From contig OZ316893.1 in the NCBI GenBank assembly GCA_973895155.1, positions 9,052,001 to 9,116,000 on the forward strand: a stretch of 64,000 nucleotides of DNA. Reading direction: 5' to 3'. How positions within the stretch are numbered: position 1 is the first letter of the stretch; each line of letters opens with the position of its first letter. Position numbers and translations under genes: made by a program. Under the pieces are notes generated by a model that worked only from the letters and a program-made list of their open reading frames with translations, was not told the DNA's origin and ran no database searches. This stretch comes from Marsupella aquatica. Lineage: Eukaryota; Marchantiophyta. Shown here one piece after another: positions 1 to 11,700 of the stretch.

Positions 1-421
1 CATGGGGTAAAAAGGGTAGTTCAGGTTCATTAAACATGCGAGAATTCTATCTAGCCTGGAAAAATGGGAAACATAATTTTGGAGCCTTGAAACAGTTTGT
101 CAGGTACCCGGCAATCAAACAGCGTAATACACACACAGTCTGTTAGCAATTATGATAGAATAAGGCGTCTTCTATTTCTTAATTTAAAATCAGTCTGATC
201 AACCTGCAATTTTCTACCTCAGTCTACCAAGCACAATATTAAGACCGGGATTATTTAACACTTTTGTCTATCATTGACAATCATCTACGGAAAATTAAAA
301 CATGAAGTCAGAACATATTACCTAGTATCTCATTAATTGAAGAAACTAGCCTCTGATCGAGCCCCTTGCTACAACTTTAATTTAAAGTTTTAAATGATGT
401 CTCAGTTTGATGACACTCTAA
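1..421. other. Intergenic, no feature seen
   Basis: AT-rich sequence without a convincing reading frame, splice pattern or repeat. It ends at the TAA that flanks the MITE to its right. Confidence 0.5.
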
Positions 422-743
422 GGGCCAGGTTCCATGGGCCAGGGGTAGGGAGTACGGTCACTCCCTCTGACATCCCCTAGGGCCCAACTACATTGTATGC
501 CAAGGTGTATACAGTATTTTAAATGTATGAATTTTGACTCAGGAGCCAATGAGAATGCCCTATACTATTCTTATACAGGGGCAGGGGGTACGCCTGAATT
601 TTAAGAGGGAGTGTGAGGGAAAATCATACTCCTTGATACAATATTTGTACACCCCTCAGTCCCTGGAAAAGCTGCAATCTTATTGGCTTACAAATTCTAA
701 CAGCATCCGCACTCCTTACTCCCAGCCCCATGGAACCTAGCCC
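422..743. mobile_element. Tourist-like (PIF/Harbinger) MITE
   Basis: A 322-bp element with imperfect terminal inverted repeats. The left end reads GGGCCAGGTTCCATGG and the right end, reverse complemented, reads GGGCTAGGTTCCATGG; similarity continues about 20 bp further in (GGGAGTACGG against AGGAGTGCGG). Both ends abut a TAA trinucleotide (419-421 and 744-746), the target duplication expected of PIF/Harbinger elements. A 68-codon frame inside it is not a gene. It has no coding capacity and is non-autonomous. Confidence 0.65.
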
Positions 744-746
744 TAA

Positions 747-2322
747 TACAGTTGTTCCGAACCCACCCACATTCTCTCATCCCCCTAAAAATCTATGTCA
801 TGCATACAGCCAAAACATAAACCGAGGCAGTCAATCTATTCATTAAAAGTGAATTATTATTCAATTTATGAACATTTGGGTAACAAAAAATGTACATTTG
901 GCTTTCAAAAAGTGTACAATTGGACAAAAAATAAAGATGCTTGCCATCAAATGTACCACCATGTTCATTCTTTGTAAATGAACTAGGATGAGACTCCTTC
1001 TAGTAAAGATCATTTTTGCACACTCAAGTTTACAATTGATATTTAGGTGTAGAGTAGTATACTATATTGTACCTTTTGGGGTTAAAAAGTGTACATTTGA
1101 AGACCAAAAAGTGAACATTTAGAGGCCTAAAAGTGAACAAAATAAAATACATTTTAATGAATAAAGTGAACCACATATTGTTAAATTTATTTGGTTTGTA
1201 GATCATAAATATAGCACTTGTAATGGTTTATGTTCTGGTGTATGGAGTGTATTAACTTGACACAGATTGAAGGCACATATATTTTGTAGTTCTGGATATT
1301 CATCCACTATTCAGATTACTGTAAGTATTTTTTTGCTTGCTAAACTGTTATTTATAGAACCATAAGCAATACAGGCTGAACTTAGCCTGAAATCAATTTG
1401 GTGACTGAGATAACTGATAATTTGACAGCTTTTTGTACCTATTGAGAGAATCTAAACCCACATTCTTTCTCCCAAACAGATTTGACTTAACATGCATAGG
1501 GGTTGCTGACGATGATGTTTACAAATCTGCTTTGGCGGTGGAGGATGAGGTCTATATGGATGCTACAAGCTTGGTAAAATATTGTTTTTGTTAATATATG
1601 TAGCAAAATAAAACAGCATAGAATAAATAAAAATTGGTTACCAGAGCCTGTCTGTGCATCCTACATAGAATATTACACTCATGAATTCAATTTTAGTGTT
1701 ATGTATACCGAAATGATGGATTTAGAAAGATTCATAATGAATTAACAAACTCCCAGAATCATCAACTAAGTTATTTGCTTGAAGTTTCACTAGAAGTCCA
1801 ACATGTTTCCTGAAATCTTATTAAAATGGCCGGGCTATGCTTATCTGAATAAGTGGAGACAGTGTTAAATCTGGCAATGTACTAGTTATTCTGAGTCTGG
1901 CATTGGGAAAGAAGGAATTGTCTCTAGTGCGATGCGGTGACATGTATTTAGATATTTTTGTAGAGTGACTATAAGACGAGAATGGCTGCGAAATATGATG
2001 CAGTGACTCCAACTTTGGTTAGTGGTCAAACTAAAACAAAGGAAGCTGCACAACGAATCTTCCTCACTGCTCAAACCTTTTTTGACGACGATAATTTCCG
2101 GTTCTCGTGTAAGCCATAATTATTACTAGTAACACACCACACATCCTAATTTCCATTTTCTAATATTCAAACCAGGTCAATCTTTCCTCGTAGCTTTTTC
2201 CTATGACAGGTATTGAATTGTTCTTAAACTTATATACTCACAAAAGTTTAAAAACTGTCTCCTAGTGTTTCCCTCCTATATTGTGTTTTGGCCTTTGGGA
2301 TCCTGTCTCCGAGTTTGGTGTT

Positions 2323-2360
<38 letters not shown>

Positions 2361-2420
2361 CCACAATTATAGTCTACATTGTTTTGGGGCTCGACTCGTT
2401 AGGCATTTCAATTATATAGA
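747..2420. other. Intergenic, AT-rich
   Basis: No gene is supported. Between 880 and 1140 a short motif of the type AAAAAGTGTACATTTG recurs about four times with variation, suggesting a decayed low-copy repeat. A TA microsatellite lies near the right end. Confidence 0.4.
2325..2355. repeat. (TA)n microsatellite
   Basis: About 15 uninterrupted TA dinucleotides. Confidence 0.9.
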
Positions 2421-2813
2421 ATGTATCTTCCCCTGACTAACTTGTTGGGTGAATCAATTCACTCAGTGGATCCACCTCAGCCAGAAGACACAAGTGAAAC
2501 TCGGGAAACTTCTCTGAAACAAGAGAAACAATTCTGTGTCACCCATGCAAACTTCTCATCCATCTTTGGTCATCCGTGTGGTCTACTCCCTGGGCATAGA
2601 AGGTTGGCGAAGGCTACTCACAGCGCTCTTGTTGATTTCTTTGGTGGAAGGCTAGAACCAAGAGCTGAGGCCTTCAACGCGCACTTCAAGGCCAGCAATG
2701 CAAACAGGAAGATTGCTATTGGCCACGGCTTAAACACCCAAGGGCACGCAGTGCAACCCAATCTCGAGCTTGCAGACGTTGACACAGCAATAGAAAGTTA
2801 TTACTTCACATGA
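2421..2813 (+). CDS. Hypothetical ORF, 130 codons
   Basis: An open frame of 130 codons whose composition after residue 35 looks more protein-like than its surroundings, with a short basic, alanine-rich stretch. No domain, signal peptide or membrane segment is recognised. It could be an exon of a larger gene, a remnant, or chance; no well-placed splice sites or partner exons were found. The ATG sits in AT-rich sequence just after a TA repeat. Existence as a gene is doubtful. Confidence 0.2.
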   Translation: MYLPLTNLLGESIHSVDPPQPEDTSETRETSLKQEKQFCVTHANFSSIFGHPCGLLPGHRRLAKATHSALVDFFGGRLEPRAEAFNAHFKASNANRKIAIGHGLNTQGHAVQPNLELADVDTAIESYYFT

Positions 2814-5771
2814 GACACACATCAACAATCTAAGATTGTAAAACTGAAGTCAGGCAGTTTCGTCTACGCAATCAGTTAGTTGACTACAGTAAGCGACATG
2901 GACCTACTTAGGAACGTTATGAAAGTATGTTACTCAAGAGAATACGGTTTTGTTCAACCCTAAAGAAAGCTGTGGATAATTATGTTATTTTCATTGTCAT
3001 GTAAGCTGAGCCCAAGGAAATTTCACTCTGCGTGTCTGTCATTGTATGCGCAATTGTACTTCGCGTTGATATACCATTCGATACCATGTTATTCTTGAAT
3101 CGCATCACTTGCCAAGAGAAGTTGATGAACCCACATGGCCGTAGTCGATCTGCAGCCAATTTGTTTTTTCGCTCGCATCGTGAGTAAAACAAACTTCGCG
3201 AAAAGAAAATTTACCTTCTATATATGCCTTCTATGCCTGCGGCTAGAGCTTGCAGTTTAATTGTGCCTCGGTCCAGATTCAAACAAAGAAACCCAAGCCC
3301 AGCTTGAAAATCGAGCTGCATTATTGCCTCTCACAAATTGCAAGGCTCTAGCCACGGTCTTGAAAATGTCGCATTCAGAGCAAGGCCTCGATAACCGCAA
3401 AATCTCTGCCCCACTTCCCGGATCATGGAAAGGAGCTTCGGAGAATCCTAATGGCTTTCAATTCGACAGCCACTAAGATTAATGAATGAATGTGAAGCCC
3501 ACGGGGACTCGTCTGTACTATGGGAACTAGAAATCATAAGTGAAGAGCCACACAACAAAGAACATACATGGACGGCAAAATTAGGAGAATAACAGTTACT
3601 CAGCTGAACCATATGTCTAATGAATTGCTCCCCTGATTTCTAGATTAAGTGACAGAAATACGTCCTTGGTTAGATACCAAAGAGTTATATGACATTTTAA
3701 GCAATGGAGGACAACCTTCCCTGCTTTCACTTTCAACTCCAACGTCGTGGTCATATCCTCAAAGTGCTCTGGTGATGGATTTTGGCTCTGCAGTACGCAG
3801 TGCAGGTGACCAAAATCCTCACACTACTAACCTCACTAACAATACCACTCTAGGCTTAATTAGATCGAGACCGACCTGTACTGAAATCCTAAGACTTAGT
3901 TAAGCTCGAGTAGCGATGAACCAATGTGATGCCTCCTGCTCAACGTTCCATGTACTTCTAGATCATACAAGATGAACTATACCCGAAGAAAATTGCAAAT
4001 GTTTCACGCTGATTTTCGCGTGGAGGTGTCCAGCAATAAATCTGAAATAAGCTGTGAACGCTGCACGAGAAATTGGGGCCAGCCGAGCCGTATACTAATC
4101 TGATTACTCTCTCAAGAGCTGCTCAAGAGCTGAGCACACGAAACTACTTACGAATTAAATGTCCACTGGGCAGCAATGAGTTAGAGGGATTCCGTGTCAC
4201 ACTAAAGCTAAGGCTGCAGGATACATTAATGTTTTCATTGTAGCGTTAAGGTTGCGCCCCTCCTCAAGACTCCCTGAATCGACTGTCATTACTTTCGCCG
4301 ATCTTTTACGATGAACCAAATCCATACATAAAACCGGACTTACGTGAGACAATTTTGTTCGTTTATTAAGGACAGTAGCTAATGTACTACCTTTCTGATG
4401 CACTCAAACATATTCCAATATATCCTGTCAGAAATTCCTTGTCAACTGTGAAGTCGTAAGTACAGTGAAAAGGCATGACTCTTCACCGTGACAAAGAAAC
4501 TAAATCTCAATCACAATGGAAAAGTAAGAAAAGTTCAATGTATCTAAAGATGCTGTCATGGAAAACCTGTTCGTGAGACTCTACCCTAAATATGCACACG
4601 CATATGCACTCTCCCAAACTCCTCTCTCCACGGTAAATTGAAAAGGAAAACTCTTTTGCACTTTCATACACGTGGTGGACAAATCAAAGTTTTGTTGTTA
4701 ACACTAGTAATTAAACATGGACTAAAATTAGACCTTTCAAATTGTGATTAGCGAAGTCTCTCATGAATGAAGAGAGAACCACTAACGCGCGCTCAATATT
4801 TTCTTTTACCCTCACTTTCATGATCGATCGGTGAATCAAACACTTGCTTACGTCACATATTCCAACAGCCAAGTAAGAATTGAATACATGCCACAACTTG
4901 AACAGCGGCTAAGGTAAACGAATTCTAGATCTTGAACCTTGCTATCTTCCGCAATCCACACCATCGACGAACTCAGGTATGAGCGCAGATTTCTGGAATT
5001 CTTGCAAATCAAAGTCAATTACAAACTAAGGTAAGTATGTTTTCAGACGAGTATGCCTAGCCTCTTGTTTATTTCCCGGTTGCTTTATCAATCAAATGAA
5101 AAGTTAAGTTTATTTTGCGTGTGATGTTTGCTTCATGGGCCAATATAAGATTATTCCCGATTTGGATTCACCTACATGGTGCCTTACAAGGCTTCAAGTC
5201 GTGGCTGAGTAATTTGAATTCTCAGGTAGAATAAATTTCGTACGAAAAGCAACTCAGGATCTCAATATTAAAGAAGCCATACTGAATGGTTTATTCTGGC
5301 ATCACGATGCAGCGTCTCTTCAAAATTGAAATACCATCCCAGGTAAGGTTGTCAACGAGGAACTATCACATGTTCTCTCAGACTCATAAATTAATGGAAC
5401 CCACTACGATATCAGTCGCGTAGGAAATTCCCACATATTTTCAGAACCTGACAAAATATAGTTGTACAGGAGACGGTTCTCGATCTACTGGCTGCCAAAG
5501 CAATTTGCAGGATTCAGTGTTACTCAATTCAAAACTTTGATTTCGTAGACTAAACTATTGAAACCTTCTACAACACGTGTATGGGAAAACGTTCCACCTA
5601 CCACAAACAGGGTTACATCAATCTGTATCATGGTGGTCTACTGAACAACATTCATCGAAGATAGCCTGCGTTCAAACCTCCTCAATATTCCATTTGTGAA
5701 CTTTGTGATCGTCTACACTTACTTTCAAGACAAGAAAAACTAATTTCCGTTTGGACACGTACTTTAGAACC
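2814..5771. other. Intergenic or promoter side of the next gene
   Basis: No supported gene. Small frames (for example 3261-3476 and 3649-3903) lack conserved features or splice context. The last part should contain the promoter of the gene that begins near 5772. Confidence 0.35.
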
Positions 5772-8700
5772 ATGGGGAAAAGTGACCGTACCATGACTCA
5801 TGCGTTCAACCCTAAACCCAAACCTCCAGACACCAGCTGGGTCCCAGGAGCGACACCGCCAACCGAGGACAATAACTATTTCAGGTATGACAACAATAAT
5901 AATGCACTGATAGCATCTAACTATGGTTGTCTAACATATCATGGATAGAATCAACGAGGCGGTACTGTCCAAATGCACCAAAAGAACTCTGAAAAGTTGT
6001 AACTGCTATTGAGATTGCATCCAGATTGGGGAAGTTCATCTGGGCAGATTGGACAACTGTAATTGCCATGGGAGCTTTTCTTTCCGTATGACAGGGACGC
6101 AGGAATAAGCCTAAATTGAAGTTGCTCTGGCTGATTACGTTGCTCTTGACTGATTACGGTATTACGTACTTTTTGACATACTTACGGGCATACTTAGCTA
6201 TTCATTATATCAAGGAGTTGGATTGGCCGCAACCTCTGTCTTGAGATCACTCCACCTTCGATCTACAGTAATTCGAAACTTTTGGCATACAGCTATGATC
6301 ACGTAGCTCCATAAAACTCAAGAAACTTCCCTTGCTATTATAAATATAGGTGTTGAGATAGTTACGATACTGGGAGCCAGTCATGAGATTCACCTGTTGT
6401 TACCAAACCTTTTGAAGACCTAGCCATTTAAGCGACAGCCACGCTTAATTCATCCCTGACCTAAACTTGAGAGCAGAGTTGTCGCTCAGCATGGTCCAGA
6501 AATAATTCTGGGATGTCATATGATCACAGTTATAGTAGTAGACCGATTTCAACATGCTGATAAGTATGTTGTAGCTGTGACCAGGATCCAGAGCGCTTAT
6601 TTGTCACCGGCGGGTCCACCAGAAGGTGACGATGTACCTTACGTGCATGAGTATGTGCCTATCGTTGACCGCGCAGTGGCATCAACTCGGTCACCATTGT
6701 CGTTTCACGATGTCATTAGAGACACATTGAGTGAGGAGATTAAATTGGTTGTGAAAAAGCCTCACGATGAATTCCAAGGTTCGCCCGAGGCAAAGAGATC
6801 GATCGAGGAAATGTTCGAAGTGACTCAAGACGACACAAAATTGGCTGATATGTGCGCGTACAATGCCTTGTGTGCGTGCTATGAAGGTAGCCTCCCTGTT
6901 GATATAGAAAATGAAATAATGGGACAACGATGGGCACAGAGAGGGAAAGATGCATCAGATAAATATAAGAGTTTTCTGAGAGAAGTTTTAGACGTTCAAC
7001 CCGATGTAAGAGAGCTTTTGCAAGTGGTAGCGGAAACGCAGCAGGAGAAATATCTCGCCCAAGCGAAGCAGAATATGGAGGAAAACGGGTCGAGCCATAA
7101 CTTAATAGCTTCGATTGTGCCCAATGCATTCTTCAACCACAATCCGGCCTCACCCAAAAGAAGACCCTCTGCCAGAACTCCCAACAGAGATCAAGGGAGC
7201 CCCACATACAATTATAGTTCGTCTGGTCGATCCGATCAGGAGAGGAGCCCGAAGAGAGCAAGAAGGGCAAACGAAGACGAAGGAGATAGTGCACCCCAAC
7301 AATTCTCTCCCCACTCCAGAACAGCATCGCCTACATCAAAAGGGAAAGAGCCATATTCAAGTCCAAGAGGAGCACAGACCCCTCCGCACTTGAATTTCAG
7401 TGGCTCGTCTCCAGCTGGAAGCTATGGGAGGAGGCCAAGGTCCGCTGAGAGCAGATCTCCTGCTCAATCTCAAACCCAGTTAAAGGGCAAACAGGCTGCT
7501 GATGACAGTGGACATATAGCTTCTTCCAACCGAGAGGAAGCTGCAGGAAAGCTCAGACGCCTCCAAACCCCATTTACCAGGAACGTGCTTGAGAATAATA
7601 AATTGATTCCTCGCAGAATCTTGGATCCCTGTGATAGAGTCAAATACGGAATTGCTTTTAAATTCCTGGGGGGTGACCATCCTATGAGTTACTACCCCAG
7701 ACTAGAGGAAAAGCTTGACCACATGATTGAAGTTTTCAAAGTAAGTATTCTGTCCCAGAAGCACTGAAGGGGGGTGTTATATATGATTAGGAACTTTACT
7801 TTTCCCATATGATCTAAAGTTGTACAGCACAACCTGGGTGGAATGAAAGAAGCCTGAAAAAATATTTTATAAAAGCATGTTCATAATTTTACCCTTCCAA
7901 TAGGCAATCCCTTGCTTATGGTTACATTTTTTCTTAATTTATCATGAGATGAAACTAAAGGTGCCATGGAGCTCTACACCTTTTCCACGCCCACCCCATT
8001 TTCAGTGCAGTTGATGCACTCCTTGAAATTCTCTTGCCACCTCCCTGTAGTATCCAAGTGCATGACTATCTCTCTCTTGCTGTTGATAGAACTTTACTAT
8101 GGACAATAATGTGCAATGCACAGGCGTTGAGCTAATTTCTACCTGCGAGAATATAAATAAATGGAAAATACCCCGGATTGAGAAATCACTAAAAAGATTA
8201 TAACAATGTACTGTGGTTCTGTTATAGTAGCAGTACATGTTTAGTATAATTCAAGCTTCAGGTTCACATTTTGGATAAGATATGAGGTGGAAAAGCCTAT
8301 TAGTATCTAAGGGATGAGATGTCAGTTCTGTTGATTCACATATGAGGAAAAGGGTTTCGAATATAATTTTTTTTTGGAATTAATTGTCAATTAATTTGGA
8401 AAATCAAAAAATCCGTCTTTTAGTTTACTGCTATTTTTTTTTAAAATTCTGGCAACAAAACTAGATTATAGGTTCAAATATCAATTACTCCAATGATTTC
8501 AATGCCCTGTATAGCCACTGTTTTCTTGCTACCTTTATATATGTTTGCGCTTTATTGCGCAATATTCTGATTAACTTGAACTGTGAAAGGGGTTAGCCAA
8601 TTGTCATCTCCAATGTTAGATCGAAGAAATGACTATTGCATAACAATGTATTGAACTTGCAAGTATTGAATGTTCTCAGAGACACCGCAAAAAGGGACCA

Positions 8701-11700
8701 GGCAACCAATTCCACGTTACTTTTGATCATTGTGAATCTGACGATGACATGCCTCCAGCAGGGTAATCCCCATGATAATAACATTGTTCTAACTAGCCAC
8801 CATAATACCCCCTCTGTTTCGTAAATCCACGTTACTTTTGATCATTGTGAATCTGACGATGACATGCCTCCAGCAGGGTAATCCCCATGATAATAACATT
8901 GTTCTAACTAGCCACCATAATACCCCCTCTGTTTCGTAAATCCTGTCAGGAGAAGAGGTTGTCAGGAGAAGAGGTTACCGGTGTGTAACCATTTCTACAG
9001 GGGCCTGCTATAGTCATAATCTGGTGTCCTGAAAAGTTGAGCCGGTAACCTCTTTCCGGGCAGGAGTTACGTATGCTAATGCAGGGCAGGGCTGGGGTTA
9101 TAGGGTGTAACCTGCTCCCGGAATATTCAAAGAAGCTTCCTAACTGCCGCCGGTCAGTTTCTTTTCATATTCCGGACGCAGGGTTACATCCTAGTAACCC
9201 CTGCGCCCAGACCTGCATTACCCTATACATAATAATGGTCCCAAATCAATGGAAATCCTGTTTGAAAATACAGGCATGCAACCCCTTTGTTTCAGTGCGT
9301 AAAAGCCAAGGCAGCATGAATGAACAACAAGTTACTATAAATAACCATTATAAATCCAGGAAATTCAATATAAATCATCAATAATTTTTCAGGAAAACAG
9401 AGTATCTTAGAAAAGGATCTGCATCATTATTTAGCAAGATCACAAAGAGTCACCATATTTTGTTGAGGCCACTCAATGTCCCTCTTCCCTAGATGCAGCC
9501 TACCACATGATATTATATTGGCTCACTTAACTAGAAGGGAGATTATGATTGACCTGAGCTAGATATTAGGGGTGGGATTAAGGGTCTCGCTTAATCCCCA
9601 TCACATGCAAACAAGAAGCTTTTTTTTAAGAAGTTTGTTTTGAAGAAGACTTAATCAATAAACCATCAACATCTGGAATAAGAGTTCAAATGTCACATGT
9701 CATCACCTTATTGGTTTAAGGCAACTTATTTGATTTAGAATTTTTAATACAAAACACCGTGGCATGTGATGGAGTACCCCCAAATGGTGAGTCCCAAGGC
9801 TGAGATATATTTTAATATTACATTGTCACTCTTGGAATTTAATTATTACTTGGCCATCTCTTTCTATAACGAGCATTTCATGATGAAAACTAGTAGGCGG
9901 TTGAATGTTGAATCATTGCAAAAGTCCATTTGATTAACCACTGGTGAAAAAATGTGGAGCCATACCCTGCACCATCTTACTTAGAAAGTGTCAACTATTA
10001 AGCTAGTCAGAGTTTTGGCCTAGGCTTCTAGAGTGAAGCCTCTAGACCTTAACTCCATGGCTCATCATGTGAATGAGAAACTCATGACTATGATGTATGT
10101 CAAATGATAATCATGCATATTTTTTGTCATTATATCTATTTGCCTTAAAAAAATGGGTTATATGCCCCCACCATAACATATGTGCATAGAGAAGAGTATG
10201 GTATATTATGAACATACTTGATTATTAAAATAACCACATGCATGATGGTTTTTGTTATCATTCAAAGAATGTGAGTATTTAAGGTAAATATTTTTGTGAT
10301 ATTTTTATTGTCTTCCCTTCTATTCACGTTCAAAGAACGGGTAGTCTAGGCTAGTAGGTAATAATTGAAGTAAAATAGTGGCATATGAATGTAGCAAGTA
10401 TCAGTATGATTGACACCAGCCTACTGAACATTGCTATTACCCTTAATATATGCGTTGAACTTTTTCCCTATGGCCTGGTCCTGGTTGACTTTTCTTTGCT
10501 CATTGATCTTACTATCTCACATACAATATCATCCATTCAATAAATCTGAGAAAAAAATAGTCTTCCTTTCTTTGCTGTTGCAGGTGTTGCCTCCAACCCA
10601 AGCCAAAAAAATGTTACATAAAATTTCATAATGATATGCAATCCTTTTTTGGAAAAAGTGACCCCAAAGAATATGAGGATGCATTCAAAACACCAGTATT
10701 TTTTTTTAAGTGTCTGTCAAGGGTGAGCATCTGCACTAAAGAGATCCCAGATATTAGGATTTCAGTTGTATTCACAAGTCAGATCCATGAGGACACCAGG
10801 AAGCTAGAGGAATAGCTAAGACTGTGAATAGTTCCATTTCATTTCCCCTCTTTGATTTCAGTACTCATACGGGACTTCATGATATTCCTTCATGTGTCGT
10901 GAGAGCTTAAGTTATCATTTTGTGAGCATTCCTTTTTGCAAATTTTCATGATAAATCTTGTACAATGAGCGTCATTCAGTCCATTATCGTCCATGTTCAA
11001 TTGTGTGGTTATAGAACTACTGTGCATGCATGGGGTCATTGTTATTTCCAGATCACCTAGTTTGTTATCCTAGTACTCATGCTAAAAAACTTCTAAACAG
11101 TTTACAAAATATGCCTGCAAACGGGCATCCAACCACATTGCAATACTGAAATTTAAAAAGGAAGAAAAGGCGCCTAGTTTTAAGCAATAGTAAGTTAATT
11201 AGTGTTCCTTACTTTCAATTGTCCTTTATCATCGATCTATGACTTCTAATTCATTGCATCCTGTGCAGGCTCTAACAAAAATACTCGTTCAGTATTGTAG
11301 AGAGAACAATATTCGAGCCCAGGTCTTTTACCCCAGCTACATAGAGGAGGCACTAATGTAATAAACAATCCTCTTTTTATCTTTCACCAAATTTTCAAGT
11401 TCATGTTCATCCAAAGATGTGCTCTGAATAAAAACCAAGCATTGGTCGTAAGCAGCTTCACTTGCTGTAAGTTCTTCCAAACTAATGTTGATATAATATG
11501 AAAAATTGCTGTCTGGAAACTTTGATGAAGACGCAATTGTGGAATGAATGTGTGCAGGAAATATGCAGTTGAGTTTCCAATCCCATATGAAGGGGAGGGT
11601 CCTCATTTGGCCAACAACCTAGGAATTAGTGCTCAGGAGGTATAGTATTTTTGGAAAGCGGCCACATTGTTTTCCTCCATACTCACTAATTAACAAGATC

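Noticed and set aside
6691-7129. Minus-strand frames of 78 and 129 codons opposite the unknown gene
   Set aside because: They are shadows of the 6477-7740 exon; composition and splicing support the plus strand.
9575-9600. Short hairpin GGGATTAAG / CTTAATCCC as a terminator or regulatory RNA
   Set aside because: A 9-bp stem in a plant intron has no such established role and is easily met by chance.
10632-10815. Open frame running past the donor at 10722 to a stop at ~10815
   Set aside because: The donor GTGAGC at 10723 gives a phase-consistent join to 11269; the read-through is probably intron sequence open by chance, though retention cannot be excluded.
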